Shown: positions 1-12,487 of the stretch, one piece after another
Layout of the letters: each line of letters starts with the position of its first letter
Position numbering within the stretch: the first letter of the stretch is position 1
Notes under the pieces: model-generated
What the model was told of the DNA's origin: nothing
The model's database searches: none
The model's input: the letters and a program-made list of their open reading frames with translations, nothing else
Program-made: the position numbers and the translations under genes
Origin: Vitis vinifera
Lineage: Eukaryota > Streptophyta > Magnoliopsida > Vitales > Vitaceae
Reading direction: 5' to 3'
Assembly: GCF_030704535.1 (NCBI RefSeq)
Contig: NC_081813.1
Location: 3,372,001-3,436,000, forward strand
DNA length: 64,000 nucleotides

Positions 1-978
1 TATATATATATATATATATATATTATACATTTAACAGATATTTGATAAATTACAATTAATTTTAAATTAATTTCTTTTAAAATATTGTATATTAAAAAAT
101 ATTTTCAAATTTACAACAATTTACGTCACATTGAAAATTGTTTTTTTAAAAGATACGTTTAATATAAATTCAATTTTATAAAATTTTAAAAATATCTCTT
201 AAAAAACAATTTTAGTATAAATTCATTTTTTTTTCAATAAATGATTTACATGAAAAATGTGAAAAGTTCTAAATTTTATCGCAAATTTATTGATAATTTC
301 ACAAGTACACCTTTTTAAGAATTTTTTTCATAAATTAGCTATAGGGTATTCTACCTAACGGGCGAAAAAAGTCTAAAATATGAAATCCACCGATCCTATT
401 TTATGACAAAAAAATCTAAAATAGGCAAATTTTTTAATATAATGCATTTAATTTTTTTTATAATTAATTTTAAGAATTGGTAATTTAATTTATTTATTAA
501 GGTATAATTTGGATACATTTCTTATTTTTTATCGGATTTGTTTGATTGTCATTGTCATTGTAACTCAATGACTTGTTTCAATTTTCATTTTTTATTTTAT
601 TTTATATTTAATTGTACATATAAACTTTTATTTAATTGTTTGGTACTTATAGTGGATCATTGAAAATGTGCTCCTTAAGAAACAGTACGTGAATAAATAA
701 TTCTTGGAGGCTTTATGTTGAAAATTTGATAATTTAAAAGAAAAATATTATTTCAAAATTTACAAGTTTTAAAAGTGATTTTTGAAAACATAAGATAAAT
801 CCATATTTTTTTAAAATAAGATATTTTACTATAATATAAAAAAATTATTTTAAAAAGAACTGGAAAAAAAAAATGTGTATCCAAACCATACTAAGTCATT
901 GGGTAAGCTTTAAAATGACAAAGAGTTGTCCCATAAAAAATTATAAAACTTAAAAATCTGCAAAATGTGAGCATACAA
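1..978. other. AT-rich intergenic DNA with (TA)n at the window edge
   Basis: The first 22 bases are a TA microsatellite. The rest is AT-rich, full of short poly(A) and poly(T) runs, and shows no open frame with recognisable protein similarity. I see no gene here. Confidence 0.6.
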
Positions 979-1051
979 GCCCGTCTAGCTCAGTTGGTAG
1001 AGCGCAAGGCTCTTAACCTTGTGGTCGTGGGTTTGAGCCCCACGGTGGGCG
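979..1051 (+). tRNA. tRNA-Lys (anticodon CUU)
   Basis: This is a 73-nt cloverleaf without an intron. The 7-bp acceptor stem pairs GCCCGUC with GGUGGGC, allowing two G-U pairs, and is followed by discriminator G. The D-arm region matches the A-box consensus (TAGCTCAGTTGG). The anticodon loop CUCUUAA carries CUU, which reads the lysine codon AAG. The T arm reads GGGUUUGAGCCC where plant tRNA-Lys normally has GGGUUCGAGCCC. The near-invariant C56, which pairs with G19 in the tertiary fold and is part of the B box, is therefore U. All stems are intact, so this is the best copy of the array that follows, but the C56 change may lower its function or transcription. Confidence 0.85.
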
Positions 1052-1404
1052 TGATTTGTTTATCTATTTTTTACCTACAGGCCTTTCCTTAGGCCCAACA
1101 TGTAATCAACCCTAGCTTAGTCAGTAGAGCGTTACATTTGAGCTTTCATATATTCCATACTCGTGGGCCTTTTTTTGTTTTCCTCATTCATGGGCCTTTG
1201 TTTATGTGAGTTTCATAGAAACTCTAAAAAGAGGTCCAAAAACTTTTGGTTCAATAAGTTAAGGACATTCAAGCCCATCTAATTCATGGACGTGTATTTG
1301 TTCAATTTTTTTATACTCATGGGCCTTTTCCTAGGCCCAACATGTAATCAACCATTGGTTAGATGAGTTTCATGAAAACAATTCAATAAGTTAAAGATGT
1401 TCAA

Positions 1405-1477
1405 GCCCGTCTAGCTTAGTCAGTAGAGCACAAGGCTCTTAACCTTGAGATCATGGGTTTAAGCCCCACCGTGGGTG
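1405..1477 (+). pseudogene. decayed tRNA-Lys copy
   Basis: This 73-nt region is clearly homologous to the tRNA-Lys at 979-1051 and still has the CUU anticodon loop. Substitutions hit the D arm (GCTTAGTCAG), the anticodon-stem side (CCTTGAG) and the T loop (GGGTTTAAGCCC). The end of the acceptor stem is also changed (GTGGGTG). The broken B box and weakened stems suggest a pseudogene. Confidence 0.75.
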
Positions 1478-1692
1478 AGTAATTGTAATTATGTTTTCTA
1501 ATAGATAAAACCAATTTTTTTTCATATCTTTCATACTCATGGGCCTTTGTTTATGTGAGTTTCATAGAAACTCTAAAAAGAGATCCAAAATCTTTTGATT
1601 CAATAAGTTAAAAACAGTCAAGCCCATCTAATTCAATTAATAGAGCGTAAGAGGCCCAAAATCTTTTAGTTAAATAAAACAAGACTATCCAA

Positions 1693-1765
1693 ACCTGTCT
1701 AGTTTAGTTCGTAGAGCATAAGGCTTTTAACCTTGTGATCCTGGGTTCGAGCCCCACAGTGAGCG
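1693..1765 (+). pseudogene. decayed tRNA-Lys copy with intact B box
   Basis: This is another 73-nt tRNA-Lys relative. It keeps the canonical T arm GGGTTCGAGCCCC that the best copy at 979 has lost, but its acceptor stem is damaged (ACCTGTC against AGTGAGC) and its D arm reads AGTTTAGTTCG. The anticodon loop CTTTTAA would give UUU. It is probably not functional. The mosaic of intact and damaged parts shows that the array members diverged independently from a better ancestor. Confidence 0.7.
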
Positions 1766-1926
1766 TGTAATTGTTATCTGGTGTCACGCTTTCTTTTCAC
1801 AGAAATTCTAAAAAGAGGTTCAAAATCTTTTGGTTCAACAAGTTAGAACATCCAAACCTATTTAATTCAATCAATAGAGTGTAAGAGACCTAAAATCTTT
1901 TGGTTCAATAAGTTAAGAATATCCAA

Positions 1927-1999
1927 GCCCGTCTAGCTTAGCTGGTAAAGAGCAAGGCTTGTAACCTTGTGATCATATGTTTGAGTCCCACGGTGGGCG
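1927..1999 (+). pseudogene. decayed tRNA-Lys copy with altered anticodon
   Basis: This 73-nt copy has an intact acceptor stem (GCCCGTC/GGTGGGC plus discriminator G). The anticodon loop is CTTGTAA, so the anticodon position reads TGT and not CTT. The T stem is broken (ATGTTTGAGTCCC) and the D arm contains GGTAAAGAG. It is homologous to the 979 copy and probably inactive. Confidence 0.7.
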
Positions 2000-2240
2000 T
2001 GTAATTGTTAATTGGTTCCATTGGTTTGCTTTCCCCTTCCTAATAAGTGAGGCCTAAAATTTTTCAAATCTTCCATAGTCATGGGCCCTTTTTTGTTCTT
2101 CTTTATTCATGGGCCCTTTTTTGTTCTTCATAGAAACTCTAAAAAGATGTCCAAAATCTTTTTGGTTTAATAAGTTAAGAACATCCAAGCCTATCTAATT
2201 CAGTCACTAGAGCGTAAGAGGCCCAAAATTTTTTATTTTG

Positions 2241-4770
2241 ATAAGTTATGAATATCCAAATAGCTTGTGGTGTCTTTTGCCCACAATCGCCTATTAGGCG
2301 AAGTCCAAATTTTTTCAAATCAGAACATTTGCTTTCATGGGCCTCTTTTCAAGGCCCAAAATCCTTTGATTCCCATAAGTTCATAGGGGGGATTATTAGT
2401 TTTCAACCCCACCGTATAGTTAGTTTCCTTATCTGGGCCAGGAGGACGTGGGCTTTCTTATTCAAATTCCCCTAAATTTATAAAAGCCCAATATGTAGTT
2501 GCTGTCTTTTTCTATTTCTCCCCCTTTAGATCTCATAGAGAAGGAAACCAAAAATAAAAATAACTACATAATTTCCTTCTCCCTAGCTGTCAATAAATTA
2601 GTTTAAGAATTATGAACAATAAATAATTAATCATAATTAAAAATATGATACCATAAATTAAAAAAATTAAAAAAATTTAAAAAATAAATAAAAATAAAAA
2701 TCGACACACCCTTCTCTTTGGTTTAAATATTTATAAAATACTCAAATCCTATTTTAATAATAAGAATATGATATGATTTAATTCTCTTATTAAATAAAAG
2801 TTTTCATTGGGTTATAATGATGAAACAAAAGTATTTGCATGTGTCATAAATTATTATCATCTATATTTTATTTATTTTCATACATAAATTCCTATGAGAT
2901 TGTTAGATGCATAATTACAAGATTGTAAGATATGATTGTCAATAATTACTAAAAAAAGAGAGTAATATTTTAATATATTTTCCTTTTTAAAAAATAAAAA
3001 ATAATAGGATCCCTTATAAAAATAATAAAGACTTGTGGTGTTCATTTTTGTCACTTAATTCTAAATGTAACTTAAAATTAAATAGTATTTAAATAGTAAT
3101 AATGTTAAGTATAAGATTGTTTATTTTTATAATATTTTATTTTTATTAAGTATTAAAAAAATTAATTTTTTATTTTTTATTTAGAAAAAATTAAACATTT
3201 TAACTTTTTCTATTTAGTAAAAAATTTATAATATGTCATGAAAAATTAAAAATCAAACAACTTAAAGTCTGAAAGTAAATTACGAAAAAGTGACTCTAAC
3301 ATATGATCTCCCATCAAATCAAGTTTTGATTTTATAATAAATTATTAATTTTCTTAAAAAATTAAACTTGTAGAATTTGACTTCAATATCCATATCATAC
3401 TCTTTTAATATAAATAAATAAATTGATCCCCGGTCTTAAATTTTTTTAGGATTATTGCCCTAGCGGTAACGTAAGACTAAGTAGAATTCAAAAATGCCGA
3501 CTCTAAAACCCATCTTTTATTCTTTGAATGAGTACCAAAGTGGTAACCCCTTTTAGTAAACAACTCCTTGTTCTCATAAACAATGAGAAAAATGCACGCC
3601 AAATTCCCTTTACCATTGAATACAATGGTTCAAGGCAAAGGCAAAGGCAAAAAGGCAAAAGCAAAAGGAAAAGCCTAAAATATTTCATTTTCTTCTACTT
3701 TTTTTCCTCCTTTTTTGGTATCTTCTGTTTGGTTGCCAAGAGTCTTGAGACAAAGACAAGAAAAGTTGGCTTTTCAGCAAACCAAACATAGAAGCAAGCC
3801 ACATTATTATTTTGAACTTAGTCCAAATTGCGAATCTAATGAATCCTAGCTCCTATACATATAGTACTTTTGGTGGCCTGCAATAAGCTAAAATGCATGT
3901 GATCGACATGGTTGACCTTCCATGGCTGAGATCCTGCCTTGTTTGTTAATGATATATTTCATTGTAAATTAAATCATCTAAAGGACAAAACTCACTTGTC
4001 ATATGTTAATGGGTGTTTAGCAGCTGGGTTTATGCCTTGTTTGGATTGGTTTTTTAAAGACTCAGAAAGCTTTCCTTTGCGTCCACTACTGGTTTGAATG
4101 ACGAAAGTGGACGGTGTTTTTTTCACCATTTTTAATGACAGTGAGAAAGGATTTCTTTAGCATATCATATATAGATGATTATATTTGGATATTGAAGATG
4201 AGAAGTTTTAGTCCTATAGAAATTACCGAGAGGCAAACATGCTTAAGGAGAGATGGAACCCATGACCTTCTACCAAACAAGTTCTTAAAGCATATCAAAT
4301 TTACCAATTTTTTTTAAAACTTAAATTTATAGGGTTTGAACATGTTGATTTTCGTGCAACGATTCCTGATAAATAAATTAGAGAAAAATAAAAGAAAACA
4401 CATAAATTTAACATGACTCGACAAATTACCTCCATCCACGGTAACTGGGATAAAGACCTTTACTATATTTTAATTAGGGTTAGGTATTTATATTAATTCT
4501 TAGGTATTGAAATTCCAAAAATATACCTGAGTCGTACCTTGGGGGGCATTACCCCGTATACTCCCAACCTATCGTTCACCCTTAACAATAAAAATACAAA
4601 TTTGAATGACAAATATCGTCGTTCCACTCTACTCCAGTATTTGTCTATTCTTCTCCATAAGTCTTTCACTCAATATGAGTTACATATTATAACAAAACCC
4701 AATACGAAAATTTGAAAAAAAAAAAAAAAAAAAGTAAAAAAATGAATAACAAATAAAAACGTGAGAATAA
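2241..4770. other. intergenic, no gene recognised
   Basis: The stretch is AT-rich. Short open frames near 2248, 3528 and 4114 are compositionally biased, run into poly(T) or poly(A) and have no recognisable domains. A poly(A) run lies near 4717-4731. Nothing else is supported. Confidence 0.5.
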
Positions 4771-6350
4771 GAGGAAATGGCATACAGAGGGAGTTCGATA
4801 ATGGAGCACTACTGTCATCCACTTTTTCACCAACTTCCATTGAGGTCATTTTCTGCGTTTAAATTTTCGAAAGATCTGAATCCAGCAATATGTTTTGTTT
4901 ACTTCCAAACCCAATTTCTATTTCACAAACGAACAGTTGTCTTCCATTACAAAATTGCATGCATGGTACATGCATATGAATATATACATTCATGTAAGTT
5001 TAGTCTACAAGAAAATATCTTCACCCTTTCACCCATCTCTCTCTCTCTCAACAAAAACTAATCCGGTTAAATGATGGAAACTGTTTAGCTCGGGTCGAAA
5101 ATTGTTCAGAAAAACAGTCTTTTGTTATTTAAAACCAAAAAAAAAAAAAAAAAAGGTTTTCTAACTCAAAAAACATAGTTGGCCAATTTTAAATAGAAAA
5201 TAAATTTTTACGATATAATATTTTGAGTAATACCTAAAAAGAAGAAAAACATTTTGAAAATTTTTGTATTGTACATGAGTCTGTGGTACTTTAATGAAAA
5301 GTAAATTAAGAAAATTAAACCCTATTTGGTAATTATATTCAAAAACAATTCTGAAAAGTAGTTTTTAAAAATAATTTTTTTAAATGTTTTTAATATTTTA
5401 AATATATTTAAAAAATAAGTTTTATATCTAATATTTTATTTTTAATCATTTTACATATTTATATAATTATTTTCTATATCGATTTTTAGAAAACAAGTGA
5501 AAATAATAAAAAACAACTAAAATAATATTTTTTTTTAAATATCTTATTTTTTTATTTTACGAACATAAAATAAAAAACTATTTTCGAAAATAGTTGTCAA
5601 ATAAACCTTTATTTTTCATGTTTGAGTTTTCAATCATAATTCTATTCTTAAACGATTTGAGAAAATAATTTGGAATCATTTTCAAATTCAAAAAATGTTG
5701 TCAAAGATTAATTTTTGAAAATGTATCCAAACATGCCTTACCCTTCTCCCTATGAGTTGATGTATGAATATATATGACAATTTGCTTGGGGGTAAGGCTA
5801 TACATATGGCTGCTTGGAAAGTAGAAGTGTACCTTTAATTATTTTTATACATGACAAAGACTGTTGTTAGTGGAGATTTGGAGAAAGCCTTGGCATGAAA
5901 GAGGTTCAACTTTTTCTAAAGCTTCCTTTTGCACACCGGCTCCCCACTTCTTGGTCCTTGGAATCAAATTTGGCCACACAGATCACCTATTTCTTTGGAA
6001 TTTAAAAATGTATTTTGATAAATATGAAAAAATAAATATAAAAAATATGTCTAATAACATATCAAACATGTTTTTAAAAATTATTTCTTGAAAAAAAAGG
6101 TTCTGAAAATGAATGTTTTTGTTATTTTAATTTTAATTAAAATTAAGAATATTTATTAAAAAAATCAATTTTATTTGATAGCCATTGATTTAAGTGTTGG
6201 GTTACCCTTTCCCTTTCCCTTTCATGAAGGGTAGAAAATTTGTGGGGTGGATCAGAGGCTTATTTTAACATTTGTGTTTATTTATTTATTTATTTATTTG
6301 TAACAAAAGGTTATAGTTTCCTGAGTGGAGGGCAATTATCAGCTAATATT
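4771..6350. repeat. diverged duplication, copy 1 (partner at 8330-9970)
   Basis: Several blocks align in order with the second copy. They are 'gagcactac...ccac(t)ttt...gtcattttct' (about 4800-4860 against 8362-8415), 'gtttactt(c/t)caaaccta' (about 4895-4915 against 8460-8480), 'gttagtggagatttgga' (about 5867-5883 against 9522-9538), 'ttcaactttttctaaagctt' (about 5907-5927 against 9560-9580), and a 'gtggagggca' block (about 6325-6335 against 9938-9948). Spacing between the blocks is conserved at roughly 3.6 kb offset. No gene is recognised in either copy. Only an island around 5864-5960 keeps an open frame alignable to 9510-9610. Confidence 0.55.
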
Positions 6351-8329
6351 TTATTCCATAAAAATATATTAATGATATTTATTTTATTTATTTATTAGAT
6401 TCAATTTTCTTGACTTTGCCATTCCAATTAATAATTCCAAGCCAGCATGAATATAAAGAATGAGAAAAAAAAATTCTACTTTATTGAAAATTAAATATTT
6501 TTATTTTTATATATTATAAAATATTAATCATTCAGATGAGGTGGCGGATTGATTCAAATTTGCCTTCTCTTGTCCCATTCTTTTTTTTCCTTATAATAAT
6601 TAATTAATAACCAAAGTGGCAGCTCTTTTCAGCAATCCACGTGTAAATATAGAACTCTATATTCTCAGTGGCTATAAAGTATAAATGAACCCTAAAGACT
6701 CTTTTAACATGCAATACAATGTTTGAAGTATGCAAAAGAGAAAGCTAGCTTCACTTCCCCTAACTTTTTGTTTTTTAAATGATAACTATTACTTTGATTA
6801 GAAAGTGTTTTTGATAACGATTTTAAAAAATAGTATTTGAAAGCTGTTTTTTAAAAAAGTTGTCATGTATAAAAGCTTGTTTACGTTTTTTATATTGGAT
6901 TGATAAGCTTGAATTAGTTTTATTGCATTTTGTATAAGTTGTCGGAAGTCGAGTTCTTTGTTAAGGTTTTGAGGATCAAGTTGTCTGATCTGTTTTCAAG
7001 GTTGAAGGAGACCCTTTGAGTGTTTATTTATTTATTTATTTATTATTTTTATATGAAGAATGACTAGTTTGTCCATATTATATATGTAGCCTTGTTATGA
7101 TTTAGAATTTTTATTTTAAGAGTGTGATTACAATTGAAAGGAGAGTGAGAGTTTTACCATATACCCATTCTCTTTCCTTTGATTAGTAAATTTTGAGAGT
7201 TGGTGCACCCATAAACATAAAAATCACATTGATCATCAAACTATTTTAAAAATCATGTGTTTTTTTATTTTATTTTCTACTCTTATACGTGTGTGATTTT
7301 GGTTAATATTTAACATATTTTATATATTTAAAAATAATAATTTTTACTTATAATACTTTATTTTCAGTTATTTCTTATATTTATATAATTATGTAGTCTA
7401 AAATAATTTTTATAAAATAAGTGAAAACAAATAAAACATATCATTAAAGAGAACATATGTTATGTTTTTAAGAATAAAAAAAGTATTTTTTTTGTTAAAA
7501 ACTCGTTAAACTTAGGGTCTGATTAACCATGTTTTCTTAAACTTATTTTTAAAAATTGTTTTTTATTCTTTAACTTGAAAACAGTTTTTATAAACAAGTT
7601 TTAAAAAAAGGTCAAATGAGTTCATGTTTTCATTTTGCTTGTCAAAAATTAATGAAAACAACTTCTATTTGTTCTCTAAAAATTGTTTTTCATTTCACTT
7701 TATTTTTAAAAATTATTTTCAAAGAACAGCGGTCAAATAATATTAAAAATATTAAAAATAATTTTCTATTTTTAAAAACAAAAAATTATTTTTAAATCAC
7801 ACCGGCAAATAAGCTTTTATTTTTCTATTTATTTGTTTTTGGAAATAGAATTTTTTTTTTTTGAAAACAACTTTTAGATATATCTTAAATTTTTCAAAGT
7901 AAAAAAAATAAAATAAAATAAAAAACCACATAATAAGTTCAGAGGGTTGGGATTAGTCCACATCATAAATGAAGTAAAACTTAGTTCGATAATTTAAACT
8001 AAAGAGTCAAAACCCTTTACACATGTTTGATTTTCATTGATGAAAAATAGGGTTTAATACCAAATTCATATCATAAAATGACCTCAACGGTATCTTGTAA
8101 TCAAACTTTAATAACCCTAAGTTTGGTATATAGTCGTCATTCAAGAATCATCCATCGTTCCTTTCTTACTCGCTAAGTATTTCGGTAGGCGTTGGGCCGT
8201 CGGCATGCCGTAAATTAAACGGTCTAAAACATAAGCTCGTGGACAACATGAGTTTTGACTACCAAGTGTAGAATAATGGAGGAAGCCTCAAGGGCCAAAA
8301 ATAACAATGACAAGTACCTTCTGAGCATA

Positions 8330-9970
8330 TACACAAGAGAGAGAGAGAGAGATCTCAATAATTGAGCACTACCCTCCATTAGCCCTCCACCCACTTTCTT
8401 TGGGGGTCATTTTCTTAGCTCACTTTATCACTCAAATAGTTGAATCTAGCACTACATTTGTTTACTTTCAAACCTAACTTCTTTATTTTAAACCAACCCT
8501 TGACGTGCTTGTCTTCAAATACCTAATTAAAGGGATTTTTACAAAAAAAAAAAAAAAAAAAAACCATTTTTTAAAATAATTATTAAAATATGACCATTTT
8601 AGAATCATTTCAAATTTACCACAATTTTTTTATATATTAGTTAAAGTTATTTTTGGAAGAGATGATTCAATCGAAAGTTTTAAAATTCAATAAAAATTGC
8701 TTCTTTTGAAAGTGGCTTTTATCTGAACTTCTTTAAGTTATATTTGGTTTTGAAAAGTATAAGAGAAAGAAAAAAAAATCAAATATAATTAAAATTATTA
8801 AATATTTTATATGTTTTTAAATTATTTAATATTTACATAAAAAAGTTAAATAAGTGATTTTTTTTTTGAAATAATATATCAAAATAAATTAATAACTTTA
8901 TATCTATTTTTTTTTTTATTTTACTTTCTTTTCTTTTATTTTTATTTTCATAATTTTTCAAGATTCAAACATAAATTTAAAGTTTAGAAATATTTTAAAA
9001 AATTATTATACTTTTTCAAAAGCCTTAAATTATAATATTATAAGTATAAAAAGAGAAATTGGTATAGATGGATACATTCCATCTAAGACTAGGAACATGG
9101 TACATTTCATCTAAGATTAAAAATAGGCATGATAAGACTTATCTTTTACATATTTCCTTTTATTTAGAACTCCATCAATGTCATTAAACTTTTATTGAAT
9201 CAAGAAATAGATTTGATCGTCGAATTTGATTTTTGTCTAAAGTAAGAAATGGATTTGATTGTCGATTTTGTTTTCTTACATAATTTCAAAAAGCATGCTT
9301 TCCTTGATCAAAAAAGCATATATCTATAATAGTAAACCATGAGTGGATGAAGTCCCCTAATAAGATCATCTCCTCTACTAATTTATAGATTTTTCAAAAT
9401 TAAAATAATGGCACTGAATGAAGTTGATTTAAACCTATCTAAATCTTTCATATAAGGGCACGTATCAATGATTAATAGAAAGCAAAAATGTACTTTTAAT
9501 TATTATATAATAAGACCCTTTGTTAGTGGAGATTTGGACAAAGCTTGGGTTGAAAGAAATTCAACTTTTTGCAAAGCTTTCCTTTGCCCACCAGCTCCAC
9601 CACCTCCAAGTGGCCTTCCAAACTCATGGTTTTTGAAAGCACTTGTGCCCATAGAGGAGCACTTGTGCCCATAGAGGGGCACCTAGTTTTCTATGAAAGT
9701 GGTTCAACTTCAAGGCCATTGATTTTGGGCACCCTTTTCCTCCTTTTCCTTATGGGCATTGATGAAACAACAATCTAGTTGGTGAAGTTATACGACAAAA
9801 CCCAAATCTCAAAAAGGGGCACTTAAGCATCAAAAGATAGGATGATTCTTTTCTCAAATGTGAAGTTGTGGGTCTATGACCCATTATAATATCTGTGCTT
9901 TCTTAAATTCCTAGTACCAAAGAGATAGCCCCTAAAGTGGAGGGCACTGAAAATTAATATAGGATGGAGA
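8330..9970. repeat. diverged duplication, copy 2 (partner at 4771-6350)
   Basis: This is the second member of the pair. It starts with a GA-rich microsatellite near 8334-8351 and includes a poly(A) tract near 8543-8562. The open frame around 9510-9620 shares a short peptide pattern with copy 1 (G/W-D-L-x-K-A-W-x-E-R, then S-T-F-x-K-A, then C-x-P-A-P). A 20-bp direct repeat ('gcacttgtgcccatagagg') occurs at about 9640-9676. I cannot assign a function and the element could be non-coding. Confidence 0.55.
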
Positions 9971-12487
9971 ATGATCTAAATGGGATGAATTTTATGCTAC
10001 TTTATAAGAGGGTACGTGTTTTAATTTGTACATGGATAATTGCATGTATGTATTCATCATTTGACATATCAATCATTCAAGATTTTATTGAGGATATATA
10101 TATATATATATATATAGTGAATCTAAATCCTACGGGTTTAAGTAATTAGAAAAATTGGTAATTTAATATAGCATTAAATCATAATCTGATGGGAGGTCAT
10201 AGGTGAATTTACGGTCTTTGATATATTTACCTTTCATGTACGAATTTGAAGTTGCACGTGAAAAGTGATATTAAGAAACATGATATATATATATTGACGC
10301 GAAAATTAGTATTTCAAAACACAATGTAAAAATAAAGCAAACCACTTTAAAAAGCATTGTGTTTTTTTTTTAATATTTAACTAAAAATATTTCTCTTATA
10401 TAAATTAAACTTTTGCTAAAACTTTAAAAATAATTATTAAAATAACCCATATATGTACTACACAATATTAAAAAAAAAAAAACCCTCTGTCCAAATACCA
10501 ACCAAAACTTCGTGAAAAGCTCTTTTTTTTAACTTTTTTTTTTTCATAAAAAAATAACACTAACAATTAAGATAAACCCACTATAAATCTATGGAATCAC
10601 TAGGCCCAAATGCATCTACAATTACATGCACAACAATAATTTTGATGTGACTTTGCTTTTGAGTACGGTCAACCGACATTTCCAACTGCTCCCAATTATA
10701 ATACTACTAAAATATAAGATAAATATCTATATGAAAGCAACATGGCCCAAATTTAATGACATGGGACTTCAATCATTTTTTTTCCCCTCTCATTTACAAA
10801 CAAATCTACTGAATTACTTGCCTGATACATACAAATGTTTCATAGTATAAAATAAAAAGGGTTGTTTTCAAATAATCAAATTATTGAGGGTCGGGACATA
10901 ATAAAGGTGTCCGAGAAGCCAAAGATGTGGCCTAAAAGTGACAAGTGTCTCAAAATTGTCGCATTTTCTCCCACTTACCTAATATTTTACCTAAGTTTTT
11001 TGGCTTTATGGGTTTAAGTTATCCTCACGCTATACACATTCTAAAAATATCTTTCCCCCAAGAAATAATAATCTTTAAATCATTTTCGTCCTTCTTGTTT
11101 ACAATACATGAAAATAAATCGGTCAACATTATGATTGTGTATGTATGCAAATTATTCTCTTTCCCGTGATGGGTGATTAAACAAAATGACTTTGTAATTT
11201 AATAATTAATAAGTCGAGAATTGGAGGCGGATTTTGACCTATCAAAGCATTAAGAAGTTTTGAGTCTTTTGACTTACCATTTTAACCAAATTTCCTTCAA
11301 AGTTGCAAAAATGGAGCAAGATCCAATATCATGGTTTGTCAAACCAGCCGCAACAAATTCCTGATTGACTAAGCAATTTATGTGCCATGTAGATTAGCTA
11401 ACTAAAAAAGCTATTAATTTTTTAACCATTCTGTCACAATTATTGGAAAATCATAATGCAACTTCTCTCATTTATTTACCTAATTTAACTATTCTTTTCT
11501 TATAATATGTTTGACAGTAATTCTAAAAGATATTTTTAATCTGTTTAAAATATTAAAAACATTTTTTAAAATTACTATCAAATGCATTATTAATCAATCA
11601 ACACGTCCTTCTCTATCTACTCATCGTCACTAATTTTTGGGTAAGAAGGAAACGAAAGGTTCATTTGAGTTTATTCAATTAAAAATGTTCATTTTTAGTA
11701 AAAATAATTTTGACTAATGGAATATCAACTTACTAGTTACTACATCTACTTGTTCTAATACTGAAGAACTTATTGAAAAAGACAAACAAATCATTCACTA
11801 TGACTAATAATCTTCAGCATGCTCCCTTACTTTCTTTGCTTTTATAGATTATAGAATACAACTGTAAAATCCAGTGAGTTGTATAATTTGTTTGCTTTCT
11901 GGTTAGAATACAAGTATGCAAACCCAAGCCACTAACCTAAAAAGAAGAGAAGTTGCTTTTTCAAGCAAAAACAGAAGCAAAAGAGAAAACATAGAAACAA
12001 AATGAGGGTTGTGCTTTGGATTGGATAGGGACCTACAACATGGCTTTAGCAGAGCTGAATCAGATCATGCCATGTCTCTAGTTTTAGCTCAAATGCTTGA
12101 AGCAGACAGAGTTAAATATTCATAAGAAATTAACAATACTTTGTTGTTATCGTACTTAGGTGGGTTGTGGCTAGCATTATGCTATCGTAGTTAGACAACT
12201 CAAGACGCTTGAAGTTTTTGGCAAAGGCCAGCTCAATCAAACCAGGGAAAGGCAAAGTAGGGAAGGACTGAGTTTGAAAGAATAAAAGCTTTCAATGTAT
12301 TGAAAATGGAGACTTGCATTAACACAAATTCTGCATTTAAACTCTTGGTTGTATGCACAACTGTCAACCCTTACAAGCTTTTTCAAGTACACAGCAAAAC
12401 TCGTGCAATTTTTTTAAAATTTTTGGTATGAACAACAACAATAAGCTTCTAAATGCCGCCGGAATCGGGCCAGGATGGCCGGAAAAT
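9971..12487. other. intergenic, 3' side of the DUF761 gene
   Basis: It contains a TA microsatellite at about 10094-10116 and AT-rich DNA. The last few hundred bases (about 12100-12487) are less AT-biased and probably include the 3' untranslated region of the minus-strand DUF761 gene. No open frame is convincing. Confidence 0.45.

Larger units (their letters stand above)
1052..2240 (+). repeat. tandem array of tRNA-Lys-containing units
   Basis: Between and after the tRNA-like copies a shared flank recurs. It contains phrases such as 'ttcatagaaactctaaaaag', then 'aaaatcttttggttcaataa', then 'caagccc(a/g)tctaattca'. Truncated tRNA heads with 'cagtagagcg' or 'agagcgtaag' endings lie near 1109-1134, 1270-1290, 1620-1650, 1855-1880 and 2186-2218. 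The region is therefore a degenerate head-to-tail array in which a tRNA gene plus flank was copied several times and then decayed. Unit boundaries are approximate. Confidence 0.7.
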
